64,000 nt of DNA from Daphnia pulex (GCF_021134715.1 NC_060023.1:2728001-2792000), one strand, 5' to 3'; numbered from the stretch's first letter, positions 11,993 to 22,196 are shown. Made by a program: numbers and translations. The notes: a model not told the origin generated them from the letters alone.

Positions 11993-12808
11993 TTAAAACA
12001 TATCGACCCTGAATTCATCAGTTAAGTGATTCGACCTGTCAGGATCATCTGCATCGATTCCATCAGATTCTTCGTACGGAACTTCTGAATCAACACGTCG
12101 CCCTTCTTCCTGCTCGGCCCTTGCATGGTGACCGTTATGATGATGGTCATGTGGCTTGTCGGCCGGAGTGCTGTACGTGCGCATCATTTTGAATAGAGAT
12201 ACTGGGCATGTGTAATAGGCGGAAGCACAGGATTCTGCGTCCGCTTGACCCAGTTTTTCTGCTTCCAGATAATCCTGCATCATGTTGCCAGCGCCACGTT
12301 TAGGGCTGCATTGAACATGGAAAGAACGAGTGTTATCACGTCAAATAATTTAGGTCCTATGTGTTAAATTTCTAAACGCAAAATTTACGTGAAAAGAGCT
12401 GTGAGGATTTCACCCATAATTGAATAATGGTTGAAAGGGACTTGCTGCATTTCGCAAATGGCTCGCAAAAGGCAAGCTCTCCCGTCGATTCCAGTGGTCT
12501 GCAAGGATCTCTCCAGCGATTTGAAGATGGTGTGCTGATCTTCGCCAATTTTTCTTTAAAAAAATATCAAAATTTGTAATTCATTGCTTTCAAAGTTTGC
12601 CACACGCTTACCTAGATGAGCGGGTTTTCTTTTTCTTAACAAAAAGTCTCTCGAGTTGGATAACTATGCGAAAGATCAGGGAGAAGACGTTGATGTATAC
12701 GAATGCAGGATCACCGAGCACGGAATCCATTGGAGTCTCGATAATGTTCTCAATGGCCCAGTTTGAGCCTTGAATAAAAAGAGGCGAATGCCCAACTCCG
12801 AACGTCAT
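11993..12808 (-). CDS. DM4/12-family protein, paralogue C
   Basis: Exons 12612-12808, 12389-12553 and 11993-12305; 224 aa. Middle exon again 165 nt with the same phases. Signature residues: GEDQHTIFKSLERSLQ, GRACLLRAICEMQ, MGEILTALF; third exon PKRGAGNMMQDYLEAEKLGQ, then CASAYYTCPVSLFKMM. A His-rich stretch (HDHHHNGHH) replaces the plain acidic tail of A and B. The first exon is the most divergent and ends in a Lys-rich segment. The 5'UTR appears split: acceptor TTTCAG near 12830, donor CCG/gtacgc near 12970, TATA box beyond. It is the outermost and most divergent member of the tandem set. Confidence 0.8.
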
Positions 12809-13035
12809 TTTCTAACGATTACTTTTATCCAGACCTGAAATAATGCCAATTAAAAAATAAAAAATATATTTATATGAAATTAGGTTTATTTTTTAAATTA
12901 TTATCGCTAAAAGGACAAATTGGAAAAGTTAAATTTAAATCTAATAATAGGACCAAGAAAAAAGGGATAGCGTACCGGACCTTCCTGAAAGAAGGAAGAA
13001 GCTGCACTATTTCATGGTAAAGTGATGGTCGACGT

Positions 13036-13042
13036 CTTTATA
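13036..13042 (-). promoter_or_regulatory. TATA box of DM4/12 gene C
   Basis: TATAAAG within GATATAAAGAC on the minus strand, upstream of the split leader of paralogue C. Confidence 0.55.
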
Positions 13043-13049
13043 TCGGATC

Positions 13050-14106
13050 TTTCACACACTGCAGAGCTAAAGGGGGATGAACCTTGGCACTTCCGCCTCT
13101 GTGAAGGGAAAGCCACGGCCAGCATCCCAATTAGTAATTTTATTTTGAAAACTCTCGTCTGAAAAGAACTGCATACGGTAAATGTTTTCCGTTAATTTCT
13201 TCTGCAGTTTTACTGCTTAAGTGCAACTACGAATTTCGACAATTACGCCATGTAACAAGTATTTAATGCATATACGAATTATCTTTGGTTGATTTTTCGT
13301 CAATTTGTTTGAGGACGTTATCTCACTGGGCAAGAAAACGTAAGCTTTTAAATTCACTTACTCGTATGTAGACGGATCCGAACGAGACTACGTCAAGTCA
13401 AAATATGGGAAAAAACCGATAAAACTATAGATGAACTAACGTAATAAGCTAATAACTCATCCGGATTCCCGCAATAGAGCTCACTGCTCACCTCGCTTTA
13501 GCGGAATAATGTAAAACCATCAGTTTAGTTTGTAGCCGCTGGCATCTAGTGATTTCACACAAAAGCTGTAGATAATGTTAGCTACCTACCTACGTGGCTG
13601 CGTTAGCAAGGGCGAAGAGCTGTGTGATTTTTTACTATAGTTCAGGAAAATTCAGGATTTTGGCCAAATTTTGGATTTCGTTTAAATCACACGTAATCGA
13701 CCCCAAATTTCACGGAGATCACGAATATATAATTTAATTTGATGACATCTCAATGGTTAAGGCGCTGTGGCTTACTTCCGGTATACTCCCGGAAATTTTT
13801 TTTAAGACTAGCAAGTGAGCTTTGTTCTGTTTACAGTTCTCAATATTGCAAGCTTGATTTTAAGTTTTAAAAATTGCATCTTTAAATCTTTGAGCTAAAA
13901 AACCTGATTATTGTTTCTATCTGTATTATGTAACTTTTATTGCCTAACTAAGAATTGTACTAAATAAGAATTGTTTTTTCTTTATTCAGGTAATGCAGAG
14001 GAAACGTCGAGAAGATGGACACCGAAACGTCGCCGGTATCTCCAAAATGTCAGCGAGGATCATCATTTGTTGTTGGTATTATTCCGTTTGTGTTAGTGTT
14101 AGTTAA
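13050..14106. other. Intergenic
   Basis: No gene recognised. A short stretch at 13745-13770 (CTCAATGGTTAAGGCGCTG) resembles a tRNA A box, perhaps a tRNA-derived SINE remnant, but no B box follows. Confidence 0.4.
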
Positions 14107-14434
14107 CCCGTTGGCTGCCACGCCTTTGTTCTCCCCTAGCTCCTTAGCACGGGCCGCGCTGTTCGGTCTCGTGGTTTTCATGCCGCGGGGTCGGAGAGTC
14201 GCACCAGCCCAAAATTCGCCGTAAGGCGCCTGTTAGGCAATGCACCATAGGGACTTCCCCCTTGTCGATACGGTGATGGATTCTAGAGGTTGTGCATTCC
14301 ATCTTCTCCTGTCACCGTGTCAGCCCGGACTTGTCAGCAATGGCAAGTCCCACCTTGGTCATGGATCCTTCAGACATGGCGCGTAGAGTAGTAGAAGAAC
14401 AATCTACGGGTTGTATGGCGTGGCAGCCAACGGG
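14107..14434. mobile_element. Non-autonomous piggyBac-like MITE
   Basis: The 328-bp element starts CCCGTTGGCTGCCACGCC and ends with its exact inverted complement, and is flanked on both sides by TTAA (14103-14106 and 14435-14438). TTAA target duplication plus CCC/GGG termini is the hallmark of the piggyBac superfamily. There is no transposase; the ORF at 14015-14224 that runs into it is accidental. Perfect ends suggest recent activity. Confidence 0.85.
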
Positions 14435-14700
14435 TTAACTTAAGTGTATGTTTGTATGTATGTATTATGTATTGTATGTCTTATGTTAAACCGTGGTGGA
14501 ATTGTGGGTGGAGGTGGGCAAATAAAACACAATTCTACATTATAACTTATTTGTTTCTCTATGAGTTAGAAAGTATAATACCAACACTTGACTATTCACA
14601 CTATGAACTACAAACACTACCCATGTGTTCTCCAATGATAACCGGCGCATTTCTCTCTTAATAATAATAATAATAATAATGTATTGCATTTAATATTGAA

Positions 14701-14734
14701 TAGCGCCTTTTCCAAATCATGATCAAAGGCGCTA
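14701..14734 (-). repeat. 3'-terminal hairpin of the LINE
   Basis: Perfect 10-bp arms TAGCGCCTTT/AAAGGCGCTA with a 14-nt loop, about 20 nt before the (ATT)n tail. In L2-type elements such 3' stem-loops are recognised by the element's own reverse transcriptase. Confidence 0.65.
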
Positions 14735-14761
14735 TAGCTCCGACAATATACATGGGGAAAC

Positions 14762-17700
14762 TCAATTTTCATATGCCGTTCGAAACAAAAATGTTTTTAG
14801 CTTACAACGAAACTGTGTGAGAGAGAAAAGAGGAGAGTAAGGAAAGAGAGCTAGTAAGCGAAGGTCGGGGGGTAAGGAATTCCAAATTCGAGGAGAGGCG
14901 ACTGAGAATGCTCGATCGCCAAAGCTTTTCATGTGGCTGCGAGGGGTGAAGAGTAGGAGCTGGAAGGAGGAGCGGGATTCACGGCCGGTGTCACGGATGC
15001 TGATTAGTGCACTGAGATATTGTGGCGCGAGACCAACTAAGCAACGGAACACTTGGACAGCAATCTTGAACTCGATGCGCTGACACACTGGGAGCCAGTG
15101 CAGGGAGCGGAGAACTGGAGTGATGGATTCACGTCGGCTTACACCCATGATGAGACGAGCTGCTGAGTTTTGGACACGCTGCAACTTCGCCAGGCGAGTT
15201 GCGGGAAGACCAACCAGTAGAGCGTTGCCGTAGTCAATGTGGGACAGAACAAAAGCATGCACGAGCTGTATCACTGCAGGAAGAGAGAGGAATTTCTTTA
15301 TTCTTGCGATTCGCCTGAGGTGAAAGTAGGACGATTTGCATGACGAATTTATCTGTTGCTCCATTGTTAGGTGAGAGTCAAGTAGAACCCCAAGATTTCG
15401 GACCACAGGAGAGGGAATGATGCTAGCGCCACCGACCACGAGAGGAATAGACGCAATGCGTTTCTTCGCTACATTGTCTTTTGAAGAGACTAGGAGAGCA
15501 TCCGTTTTGTCTTCATTCAGTTTAAGGCGGTTGGCAGCCAGCCATTTCCCTTGTTCTACGAGAGACGCTGTAAGGTTATCGAAAACTCGTTGTTGGTCAG
15601 CTGCAGACAGAGATGGGGTGAAAGAATCATATTCTTGGGAATCGTCGGCAAAGTAGTGGTCAGAAATCCCAAAGGACGAAGCTATTTCGTGCATCGGGGA
15701 GTTGTACAGGATGTAGAGTATAGGGCCTAGCACCGAGCCTTGCGGAACACCGTAAATGAGTGGGGTGGGAGATGACGATACGCCATTGACGCTGACCGAC
15801 TGCTGCCTTTTGTCGAGATACGAGGTGAACCAGGTGAGGGCGAGTCCAGAGACACCAAAGCGAGCAGAGAGGCGGTCTAGGAGAATGCCATGGTCGATGG
15901 TGTCAAAGGCTGCGCTTTGATCAAGGAGAGCCAGGATGACAGCGTCGCCGTTGTCAACCGAAGTGAGGAGATCGTTAAGTACCTTAAGAAGGGCAGTTTC
16001 AGTGGAGTGAGCAGCTCTGTACGCTGATTGCACAGAGGCAAAGAGGGACTGAGACTCAAGATAGGCCACAAGCTGTTTAGCGGCGACACGTTCAAGAAGT
16101 TTAGAGAGGAATGAAAGAAGGGACACAGGTCGATAGTTGGAGAGCACATCAGAATCAAGGTCATGTTTTTTCAACAGTGGGGTAATGAGGGCAAGCTTCA
16201 TATCCTGGGGAAACACTCCAGAGGAGAGAGACAAATTAATTATGTTTGCAATTGAGGGAGCCAATGATGGTAGGCACTTCTTTAGAACAAACGTAGGCAA
16301 TGGGTCAAGAGGGGAGGACTTTGATGCACACGACAATATGAGAGACGAAATTTCACAAACTGTTACTGGAGAGAAGGATGAGAAGGCGACGACGGGTTGA
16401 CGTGTCTCCGGTTCCCAGTTTCCAGCAGCAGCGTCAAGGTTCGCTCGGATGGTGTTGATCTTGGAGACAAAGAAGTGGCTAAACTGCTCAACGAGTTCTG
16501 CTAAGGAATCATGAGTGGGTAGCCGCAGACCAGGTTTGACGAGCAGCAGCGAGTCAACGAGCTTGAAGAGGGAGGTCTTCTTCCCACCAGCTTCCAGGAT
16601 CTGAGATTCAAGGAAGGATCTCTTAGCCAGGTTGATCATCTCGTGGAGATTCCGCAGCTCGCCATGCATGATTTGCTTGTCAATTGTCAGGTTTGTCAGC
16701 TTCCAGCGCCTCTCCAGCCTCCTCACTTTTCTTCTAGCCGCATGGATCTCCTCATTGTCCCACGGATTATCTGGGCGAACAGTGAAGCATCTTTTGACCA
16801 TTGGAGCGTGTGAGTCGAGAACACATGCAAGGCCGTTGTTGTACTGCGACAGAGCACTTTCACAGTCCCCAGCTGGGGACGTAAGAAGTGGCAGCTTTAG
16901 CAGGTCAGAGCAGAAGGAAGAAAAGTCGATTGACTTCAGCTTCCTGAACTCTACCTTCTTGACTGGACGCAACGGGCGGTGTGCCTTGGCGCACCAATGG
17001 ATCGCACGATGGTCACTGATGAAGTCGGATGTGGAAAAATCAACTAGAAAGTTTTCCGACGATCTTGATAACACAAGATCGAGAGTGTGGCCACCGACGT
17101 GGCTAGAGTCAGACACATGCTGCTGAAGATCGAATGAGTCGATTAAAGAGAGAAATGACTGGCCCAGTTGACACGATTTGTCGTCTACATGGATGTTAAA
17201 GTCGCCAACTATGAGCAGGAGACCGGGAGAATGAACCAGGAATTCAAGCAGACTTGCAAACTCATCAATAAACTGATTGGGTTTGTGGGAGGGTGGGCGA
17301 TAGATAACGAGAAGCGTGAAGCACGTAGAGTTGGTGGTAAGGGATGCAGCAAGAAACTCGAACGAAATAGCAACGAAGTCTAAGTTAAGTGGACGAACGC
17401 GCACAGTATCGCGAAATATAATTGCAACTCCCCCTCCGCGCTTGCCTATTCTCGGCTTATGAAGTGACGAATAACCAGCCGGGCATAGTTCGCGTAAAAT
17501 ATCGTCTCCACTATCTTCACGAAGCCAGGATTCAGTAATGGCGACTACATCAAGGTTATGACACACGATATGATGTTGAATAATATACATGTTGCACTGA
17601 ATGGATCGAGCATTAACAAGGGCGCATTGTAAAAACTTTTTGACCGTCAAGCCTCTTCTCACCGATTTTCCGCTCCTTCTGCAACGCTTGGTCGGGCTGC

Positions 17701-17908
17701 GTGAGGCAATGCCCAAGGCTCTTACCGTAAACAATAAGCTGAATGGTAGTAGTGGTGGCACTAGTGGAGAATTGCGAGCAGAGAAAAACTGCTCGGCAGA
17801 CAGCTGATTCGAGAAGCCCTGGGGCGACATGCCGGCAGGACGATAAACAAATGGGCACAGAAAGAAGCAGGAATAACTGAGAACGCCGAATGAAGTAACA
17901 CGAGACAC
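14762..17908 (-). CDS. LINE pol protein: endonuclease and reverse transcriptase
   Basis: Uninterrupted 1048-aa frame. Residues about 95-310 form an apurinic-type endonuclease (TESWL early, GDFN near 236, SDH near 299). Residues about 560-830 form the reverse transcriptase: YRPVSLLS, AAFDTIDH near 669, GVPQGSVLGP near 719, and FADD near 753 in place of the usual YADD. The C-terminal part (HIDYGNALL, LQRVQNSAARLI, LHWLPV) matches the CR1/L2/Jockey tail. No RNase H and no zinc knuckle. Because the whole frame is open, the copy could be recent and competent. The first 90 residues are poorly conserved and the true start may lie further in. The FADD variant occurs in some LINEs and need not be inactivating. 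Confidence 0.88.
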   Translation of the reverse strand: MSRVTSFGVLSYSCFFLCPFVYRPAGMSPQGFSNQLSAEQFFSARNSPLVPPLLPFSLLFTVRALGIASRSPTKRCRRSGKSVRRGLTVKKFLQCALVNARSIQCNMYIIQHHIVCHNLDVVAITESWLREDSGDDILRELCPAGYSSLHKPRIGKRGGGVAIIFRDTVRVRPLNLDFVAISFEFLAASLTTNSTCFTLLVIYRPPSHKPNQFIDEFASLLEFLVHSPGLLLIVGDFNIHVDDKSCQLGQSFLSLIDSFDLQQHVSDSSHVGGHTLDLVLSRSSENFLVDFSTSDFISDHRAIHWCAKAHRPLRPVKKVEFRKLKSIDFSSFCSDLLKLPLLTSPAGDCESALSQYNNGLACVLDSHAPMVKRCFTVRPDNPWDNEEIHAARRKVRRLERRWKLTNLTIDKQIMHGELRNLHEMINLAKRSFLESQILEAGGKKTSLFKLVDSLLLVKPGLRLPTHDSLAELVEQFSHFFVSKINTIRANLDAAAGNWEPETRQPVVAFSSFSPVTVCEISSLILSCASKSSPLDPLPTFVLKKCLPSLAPSIANIINLSLSSGVFPQDMKLALITPLLKKHDLDSDVLSNYRPVSLLSFLSKLLERVAAKQLVAYLESQSLFASVQSAYRAAHSTETALLKVLNDLLTSVDNGDAVILALLDQSAAFDTIDHGILLDRLSARFGVSGLALTWFTSYLDKRQQSVSVNGVSSSPTPLIYGVPQGSVLGPILYILYNSPMHEIASSFGISDHYFADDSQEYDSFTPSLSAADQQRVFDNLTASLVEQGKWLAANRLKLNEDKTDALLVSSKDNVAKKRIASIPLVVGGASIIPSPVVRNLGVLLDSHLTMEQQINSSCKSSYFHLRRIARIKKFLSLPAVIQLVHAFVLSHIDYGNALLVGLPATRLAKLQRVQNSAARLIMGVSRRESITPVLRSLHWLPVCQRIEFKIAVQVFRCLVGLAPQYLSALISIRDTGRESRSSFQLLLFTPRSHMKSFGDRAFSVASPRIWNSLPPDLRLLALFPYSPLFSLTQFRCKLKTFLFRTAYEN

Positions 17909-17959
17909 AGTAGAACAATGGCTATTAAACTAACCAAAGTAAACAAAAATGGCACAAAC

Positions 17960-18474
17960 GGAACACACAGAAAATGAGTTAAGAGTCGGAAGCTCTATTA
18001 CGGTGCTGCCACTCAGGGCGCTATCCAGCAGACGACCGAAGTAGTCTTCATCCCAGAAAGTCTTTCCTTTTCCCTCTAAACAGACATGTTACAAATATTA
18101 AAGACCATTAGTCTATCGAACAGTCCATAAAACGTCACAACCAACTGTTTCTGAGAATAGCGGGAAAAAAGACAACCAAATTGCTCAATAAGGATTGTAA
18201 AATCGTCGGTGCTAATGATCAAACAGCCTTTTCAATCACTTACCATTTCACACGACCAACTAATCTTGGACATTTACCGAAACAGATCAAAACAAGTTAA
18301 GTAATCTCATAAATAATTTATTTTTGAAAAATCTGAAGGACGAACCAATCCAAACCGAATGACTAGTGAATGGATAGACAAGGCAGATAAATCAGAGAAA
18401 TTTTGTAACGAATATGACATGCGAATAAAATTGAAAACTGCATCGCCGCGTGAATTAAAACAAGGCTGCTACGG
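17960..18474. other. LINE 5' flank and 3' flank of the repeat-protein gene
   Basis: Contains the uncertain 5' end of the LINE (to about 18050) and AT-rich DNA downstream of the Tyr-rich gene, with AATAAA-like signals near 18425. No other gene is supported. Confidence 0.4.
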
Positions 18475-20805
18475 TTAATAATACTTCTTTGTGGCTTCAG
18501 TGTAGTAGGTTGGAGCAGCATATGTTGTAGTGTAGTATTTCGGCGCCTCAGTTTGATAGCTCGGAGCCGAGTAATACTTTGGAGCTTCAGTGTAGTAAGT
18601 CGGGGCAGCGTAGGTAGTTGTGTAATACTCAGGGGCCTTGGTGTTGTAGTACGTTGGAGCAGCGTAGGTTGTGGTGTAGTACTCAGGGGCCTTGGTGGTG
18701 TAGTGTCGGAGCAGCGTAGGTTGTGGTGTAGTACTCAGGAGCCTTGGTGGTGTAGTACGTCGGAGCAGCGTAGGTTGTGGTGAAGTACTCAGGGGCCTTG
18801 GTGGTGTAGTACGTAGGAGCAGCGTAGGTTGTGGTGTAGTGCTCTGGAGCCTTGGTGGTGTAGTACGTCGGAGCAGCGTAGGTTGTGGTGTAGTACTCTG
18901 GAGCCTTGGTAGTGTAGTAGGCTGGTGTTGAATAATATTTAGGTGCTTCGGTGCAATAAGTTGGAGCAGCATACGTAGTTGTGTAATACTCGGCGGCCTT
19001 GGTGGTGTAGTAAACTGGCGCTTCGGTGTAGTAGCTTGGAGCGGCGTAAGTTGTGTACACCGGAGCCTCGGTGTAGTAGGTTGGTTCAGCATGATAAGAA
19101 GGAGCAGCCGCGGTGTAGTAAGGTTGGGCTTCGTAATACTTGGCTGCTTCAGTAGTTGTGTAGCTTGGAGCAGCATAATACTTCGGGGCCTCGGTGTAGT
19201 AAGTAGATGCAGCGTATGTTGTTGTGTAGTACTCAGGAGCCTTGGTGGTGTAGTAAACTGGAGTCACAGTGTAGTAGATTGGAGCAGCATAGGTAGTGGT
19301 GTAGTACTCGGCAGCCTTGGTAGTGTAGTAAGTAGGAGCGGCGTAAGTTGTAATGTAGTACTCGGGGGCCTTTGTGGTGTAGTAAACCGGAGCCTCAGTC
19401 TGGTAGTAGCTCGGGGCAGAGTAATACTTTGGAGCCTCGTTGTAGTAGGTGGGACTGGCGTATGTTGTCGTGTAGTAAACTGGAGCTTCAGTGTAGTAAC
19501 TTGGGGCAGCATACGTCGTGGTGTAGTAAGAAGCTGTAGTGCAATACTCGGGAGCCTTGGTGGTGTAGTAAACGGGAGCCTCCGTGTAGTAAGCTGGGGC
19601 AGCATACGTAGTCGTGTAGTACTTGGGGGGGGGGGGGTCGGTGTAGTAAGTAGGTGTTGTGTAGTAAGGCGGTGGCGTGGTGTAGTATTCCTTCGTCGTT
19701 GTTGTTTGGTATCCGCCGTAGGGGAGACTGGAGTAAAACGGGAAAGTTTTTGTTTTCCCCCTATATCTCCCAAACTAATTATTTAATTTCTTTAAAATTT
19801 TGTTTTTATGTATTCCATATTGTAATGAACCCCCCATATTTTTTATATAATTTAATAATGAACCATTTACCCATAAAATACCTTTGAAGTTTCCTCAGAT
19901 TTGTGGGAGGGGCCTATTTTTTGGGGTAATTGAGGACACTGGAGTGGGTGGTAAGGGACGTCCTCCGTTTTCTCTTTTAAATACATTTAAAAAATTTAAA
20001 AAAATTTAAAAAGTGTTCCACTGCATAGACTCTTTGAGTTTATAAATGTTTCAATTTGATTATTTTGGTAATGAAACTTTTTTCTTATATAAACAAAATT
20101 CCTTATGGAGCAGTAGGATATCCTGCGTTGCCAGGTTAGGAAATCAAGCCTCTTTAAAATGCTGTACGCTGATTGGCCCGTAACTGTCCCAAAATAGTCA
20201 AAAACAGCTGTCCCGATTTCCCGATTATGACTCTTTTTTTTTAAAGTTCATACTGTCTAAACTAATCGATCTAAAATTCTAATTTTTGTTTTAAACGATC
20301 AAGAAATGAATCAGCTTCATTTCCATATTAAATTTACATGCCATTAGCGTTTATTTGTTTCTATAAACATAAAATGGCGGAGACAAAAATCTCTAAAAAA
20401 ACCGTTTTTTTAGTTTTGTCAATAACTCATGCAGTTATTGACAAAAATCCACAAAATTTCATGCCTAAGTAGATTATACGTATTTACATAACATACTAAA
20501 TTTTTTTTAAATTTTATTAACATCTAATATTTTTCCCCCCACTGTCCCTTTTGACCCGGTGTCCCGTTTTACTCCAGTCTCCCCTACCCAGGAGACATCG
20601 GTACACCCATGGTCGACCCAGCCATCAACGATAAAACGCCCAACAGCAGCACGACGCAGTAGTTAACTTGACAATCAATAATTTAAACATTAATACTTCA
20701 ATGACAAACATAAAACATAGATAACAAATATAAATGGCAAATTAAAAATTAGAAACAAGGTAGAATTTGGTCACGTCTCGATATAATAAGTACATATTTA
20801 CCCAT
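18475..20805 (-). CDS. Secreted Tyr/Thr/Ala/Pro-rich tandem-repeat protein, frame-broken near its 3' end
   Basis: Exon 1 is only ATG+G (20802-20805), exon 2 20588-20666, exon 3 18475-19727. Exons 1-2 encode a clear signal peptide (MVNYCVVLLLGVLSLMAGS). Exon 3 is about 25 degenerate repeats of the type YYTTKAPEYYTTTYAAPT and YYTEAPKYY; such Tyr-rich repeat proteins are usual in cuticle, eggshell or silk-like matrices. The repeat frame is open from the acceptor at 19727 through a 13-base homopolymer (19625-19637, read as four Pro codons) down to 18703, where two bases are missing relative to every other repeat unit; beyond it the repeat continues in another frame to the stop at 18475-18477. This could be a true truncating mutation or a sequencing slip. 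Intron 2 is a transposon (separate entry). Confidence 0.8.
19721..20584. mobile_element. TA-flanked MITE forming intron 2 of the repeat-protein gene
   Basis: 864-bp element. Both ends read GGGGAGACTGGAGTAAAACG and a few more matching bases, in inverted orientation, and it is flanked by TA on both sides (19719-19720 and 20585-20586), the target duplication of Tc1/mariner-like and related superfamilies. No transposase ORF. On the gene strand the donor GT uses a host G plus the T of the TA duplication, and the acceptor CTCCAG lies within the terminal repeat at 19728-19729, leaving seven element bases in the mRNA. Removing element and duplication gives a continuous host codon frame across the site, so the intron is best explained by the insertion itself. 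Confidence 0.82.
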
Positions 20806-20887
20806 GATTGCGAATTGGTTTTACAATGAAGGCAGTTGGTGACAAATAGTGCGCTGCAGTTGTTACCGTGTCGGAGATGCTCACTCG

Positions 20888-20922
20888 ACTGACTTCAATC
20901 GCCTTTTCTCTCTCCTTTTATA
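20888..20922 (-). promoter_or_regulatory. Core promoter of the repeat-protein gene
   Basis: TATAAAA on the minus strand (20916-20922) with an arthropod initiator TCAGT at 20888-20892, about 30 nt downstream. Spacing and sequence are near ideal. The mRNA would have a leader of about 85 nt before the ATG at 20805. Confidence 0.75.
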
Positions 20923-20929
20923 CGACTTT

Positions 20930-21574
20930 TTGTCACCCAGACCCAGCTTTGCGGCTATTGTACCTGCTTGATAATGATGTAACACGTGTCGTTCTCACCC
21001 AACCTCTACAGTCTACACCAATATGGCAAGTCAAATGTCCCGGCAGAAACACTTGATTCACAGGCCCCGCGATCGCAGTTACTCGATGATACGTAGCTGT
21101 ACACTTGATGATTCCGGGAACTTGATCAACGGTCGCAAACTTGATCGACGATTTCTGCCGGGCATTGACACTCGCAGATGGGAAGCTATCCTCCCAAAAT
21201 CCCCCCTGGCGGCAAGTTCTAAATTTTTTTCTTTTTATGGATATCTTTGCGCTCTCCTCACACACACACTACGTGCTGCGTGAATTTGAGAATAAGCACG
21301 AATGTCGGTCTTCAAGTCAATAAATTTTAAACCCAACAGCCTCGTCTCAAGTATCTGCCAGAATTATAGAGTTGAGCATAATCGTTGTCGTCCAGTCTCA
21401 CTCGTCCGCTTGCAAATTAATTTGTTATTCAGCCATATTCAAAATAGAGATAAAATTACTAGACTTAATACCCTTTTACTAGACTTATTCTCCAATTCAC
21501 GCATCACTTACTGTAGCTTAACTAGTAGGCCTACTAATTTCTGTTATGTGTTGTGTTGTTTTTTATTTGTATAT
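20930..21574. other. Intergenic upstream of the repeat-protein gene
   Basis: No gene supported. The ORF at 21302-21775 runs into a solo LTR and has no conserved features. Confidence 0.4.
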
Positions 21575-22196
21575 TGTTATGATCGCCGCCAACTTGTCGA
21601 CGTTCACACCTTTCCTGGAATTATTCCCCCTTTTCTGTTTCCCTATTTTACTTGTATCTGTTCACCTTATTCCGCGGAACTCGACGATATAGGATCGTCG
21701 AGTGAGTCCCTCTGTATTTCACGTCTCTCTGACGTTGAGTTGGAGTTCTTCTTTGGTTCCTTTGAATGGACTTGAGACCACTCGTGTGTACCCTTTTAAA
21801 CTAAGACGACGTCGCCTTCAGCTCGGCACTCTTTTCCAATAGCGAGGCTATCTCGTGTGACTCTCGTGTGTGAGTACCTTATCTTTGCTTGTCCGTCTTT
21901 ATCCTGTTTATTGTTGAATCGCATATGTGTATTTGCTGGTAACTGGAATGTCACATACATGACCAGTATTCTGTGTATGTGTTAAGGGCCGGAATACCAT
22001 AAGTATGGCCGGTGGGGCGAGTCCAGGCAGACACGGTGTAGTGTGGCCGGTGAGGGACTCGCTAGACTTTGTGGTCCAGGCAGACACGGTGTAGTGTGGC
22101 CGGTAAAGGACTTGTTAAGATTTGTGTCAGGAATAAAGACCGAGCTACTGAGTTATTGTATTTGTTTTCTATGCCCGAGTCCCCGTTTTCATAACA
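21575..22196. mobile_element. Solo LTR
   Basis: 622 bp beginning TGTTATG and ending CATAACA, flanked by identical ATAT (21571-21574 and 22197-22200). It contains AATAAA at 22132-22137, consistent with a plus-strand LTR. A 31-nt unit is repeated at 22021-22051 and 22074-22104. No internal element sequence is next to it, so it is probably the product of recombination between two LTRs. It differs from the Gypsy LTR at 30753. Confidence 0.7.

Larger units (their letters stand above)
14659..18050 (-). mobile_element. L2/CR1-type LINE, nearly full length
   Basis: Minus-strand non-LTR retrotransposon. On the element strand, the 1048-aa pol frame is followed by a short 3'UTR, a hairpin (14701-14734) and an (ATT)n tail (14659-14680). 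The 5' limit near 18050 is approximate; no ORF1 or clear target duplication was found. The tandem-trinucleotide tail and terminal hairpin are typical of the L2 group. Confidence 0.8.

Noticed and set aside
13741-13795. tRNA-like A box (ATGGTTAAGGCGC)
   Set aside because: No B box (GGTTCRANNCC) or acceptor stem pairing follows; at most a SINE remnant.
14015-14224. 69-aa plus-strand ORF
   Set aside because: Runs into the piggyBac-like MITE; its second half is element end sequence.
18553-19786. Val/Ser/Arg-rich ORFs on the plus strand
   Set aside because: Antisense shadows of the Tyr-rich repeat array.
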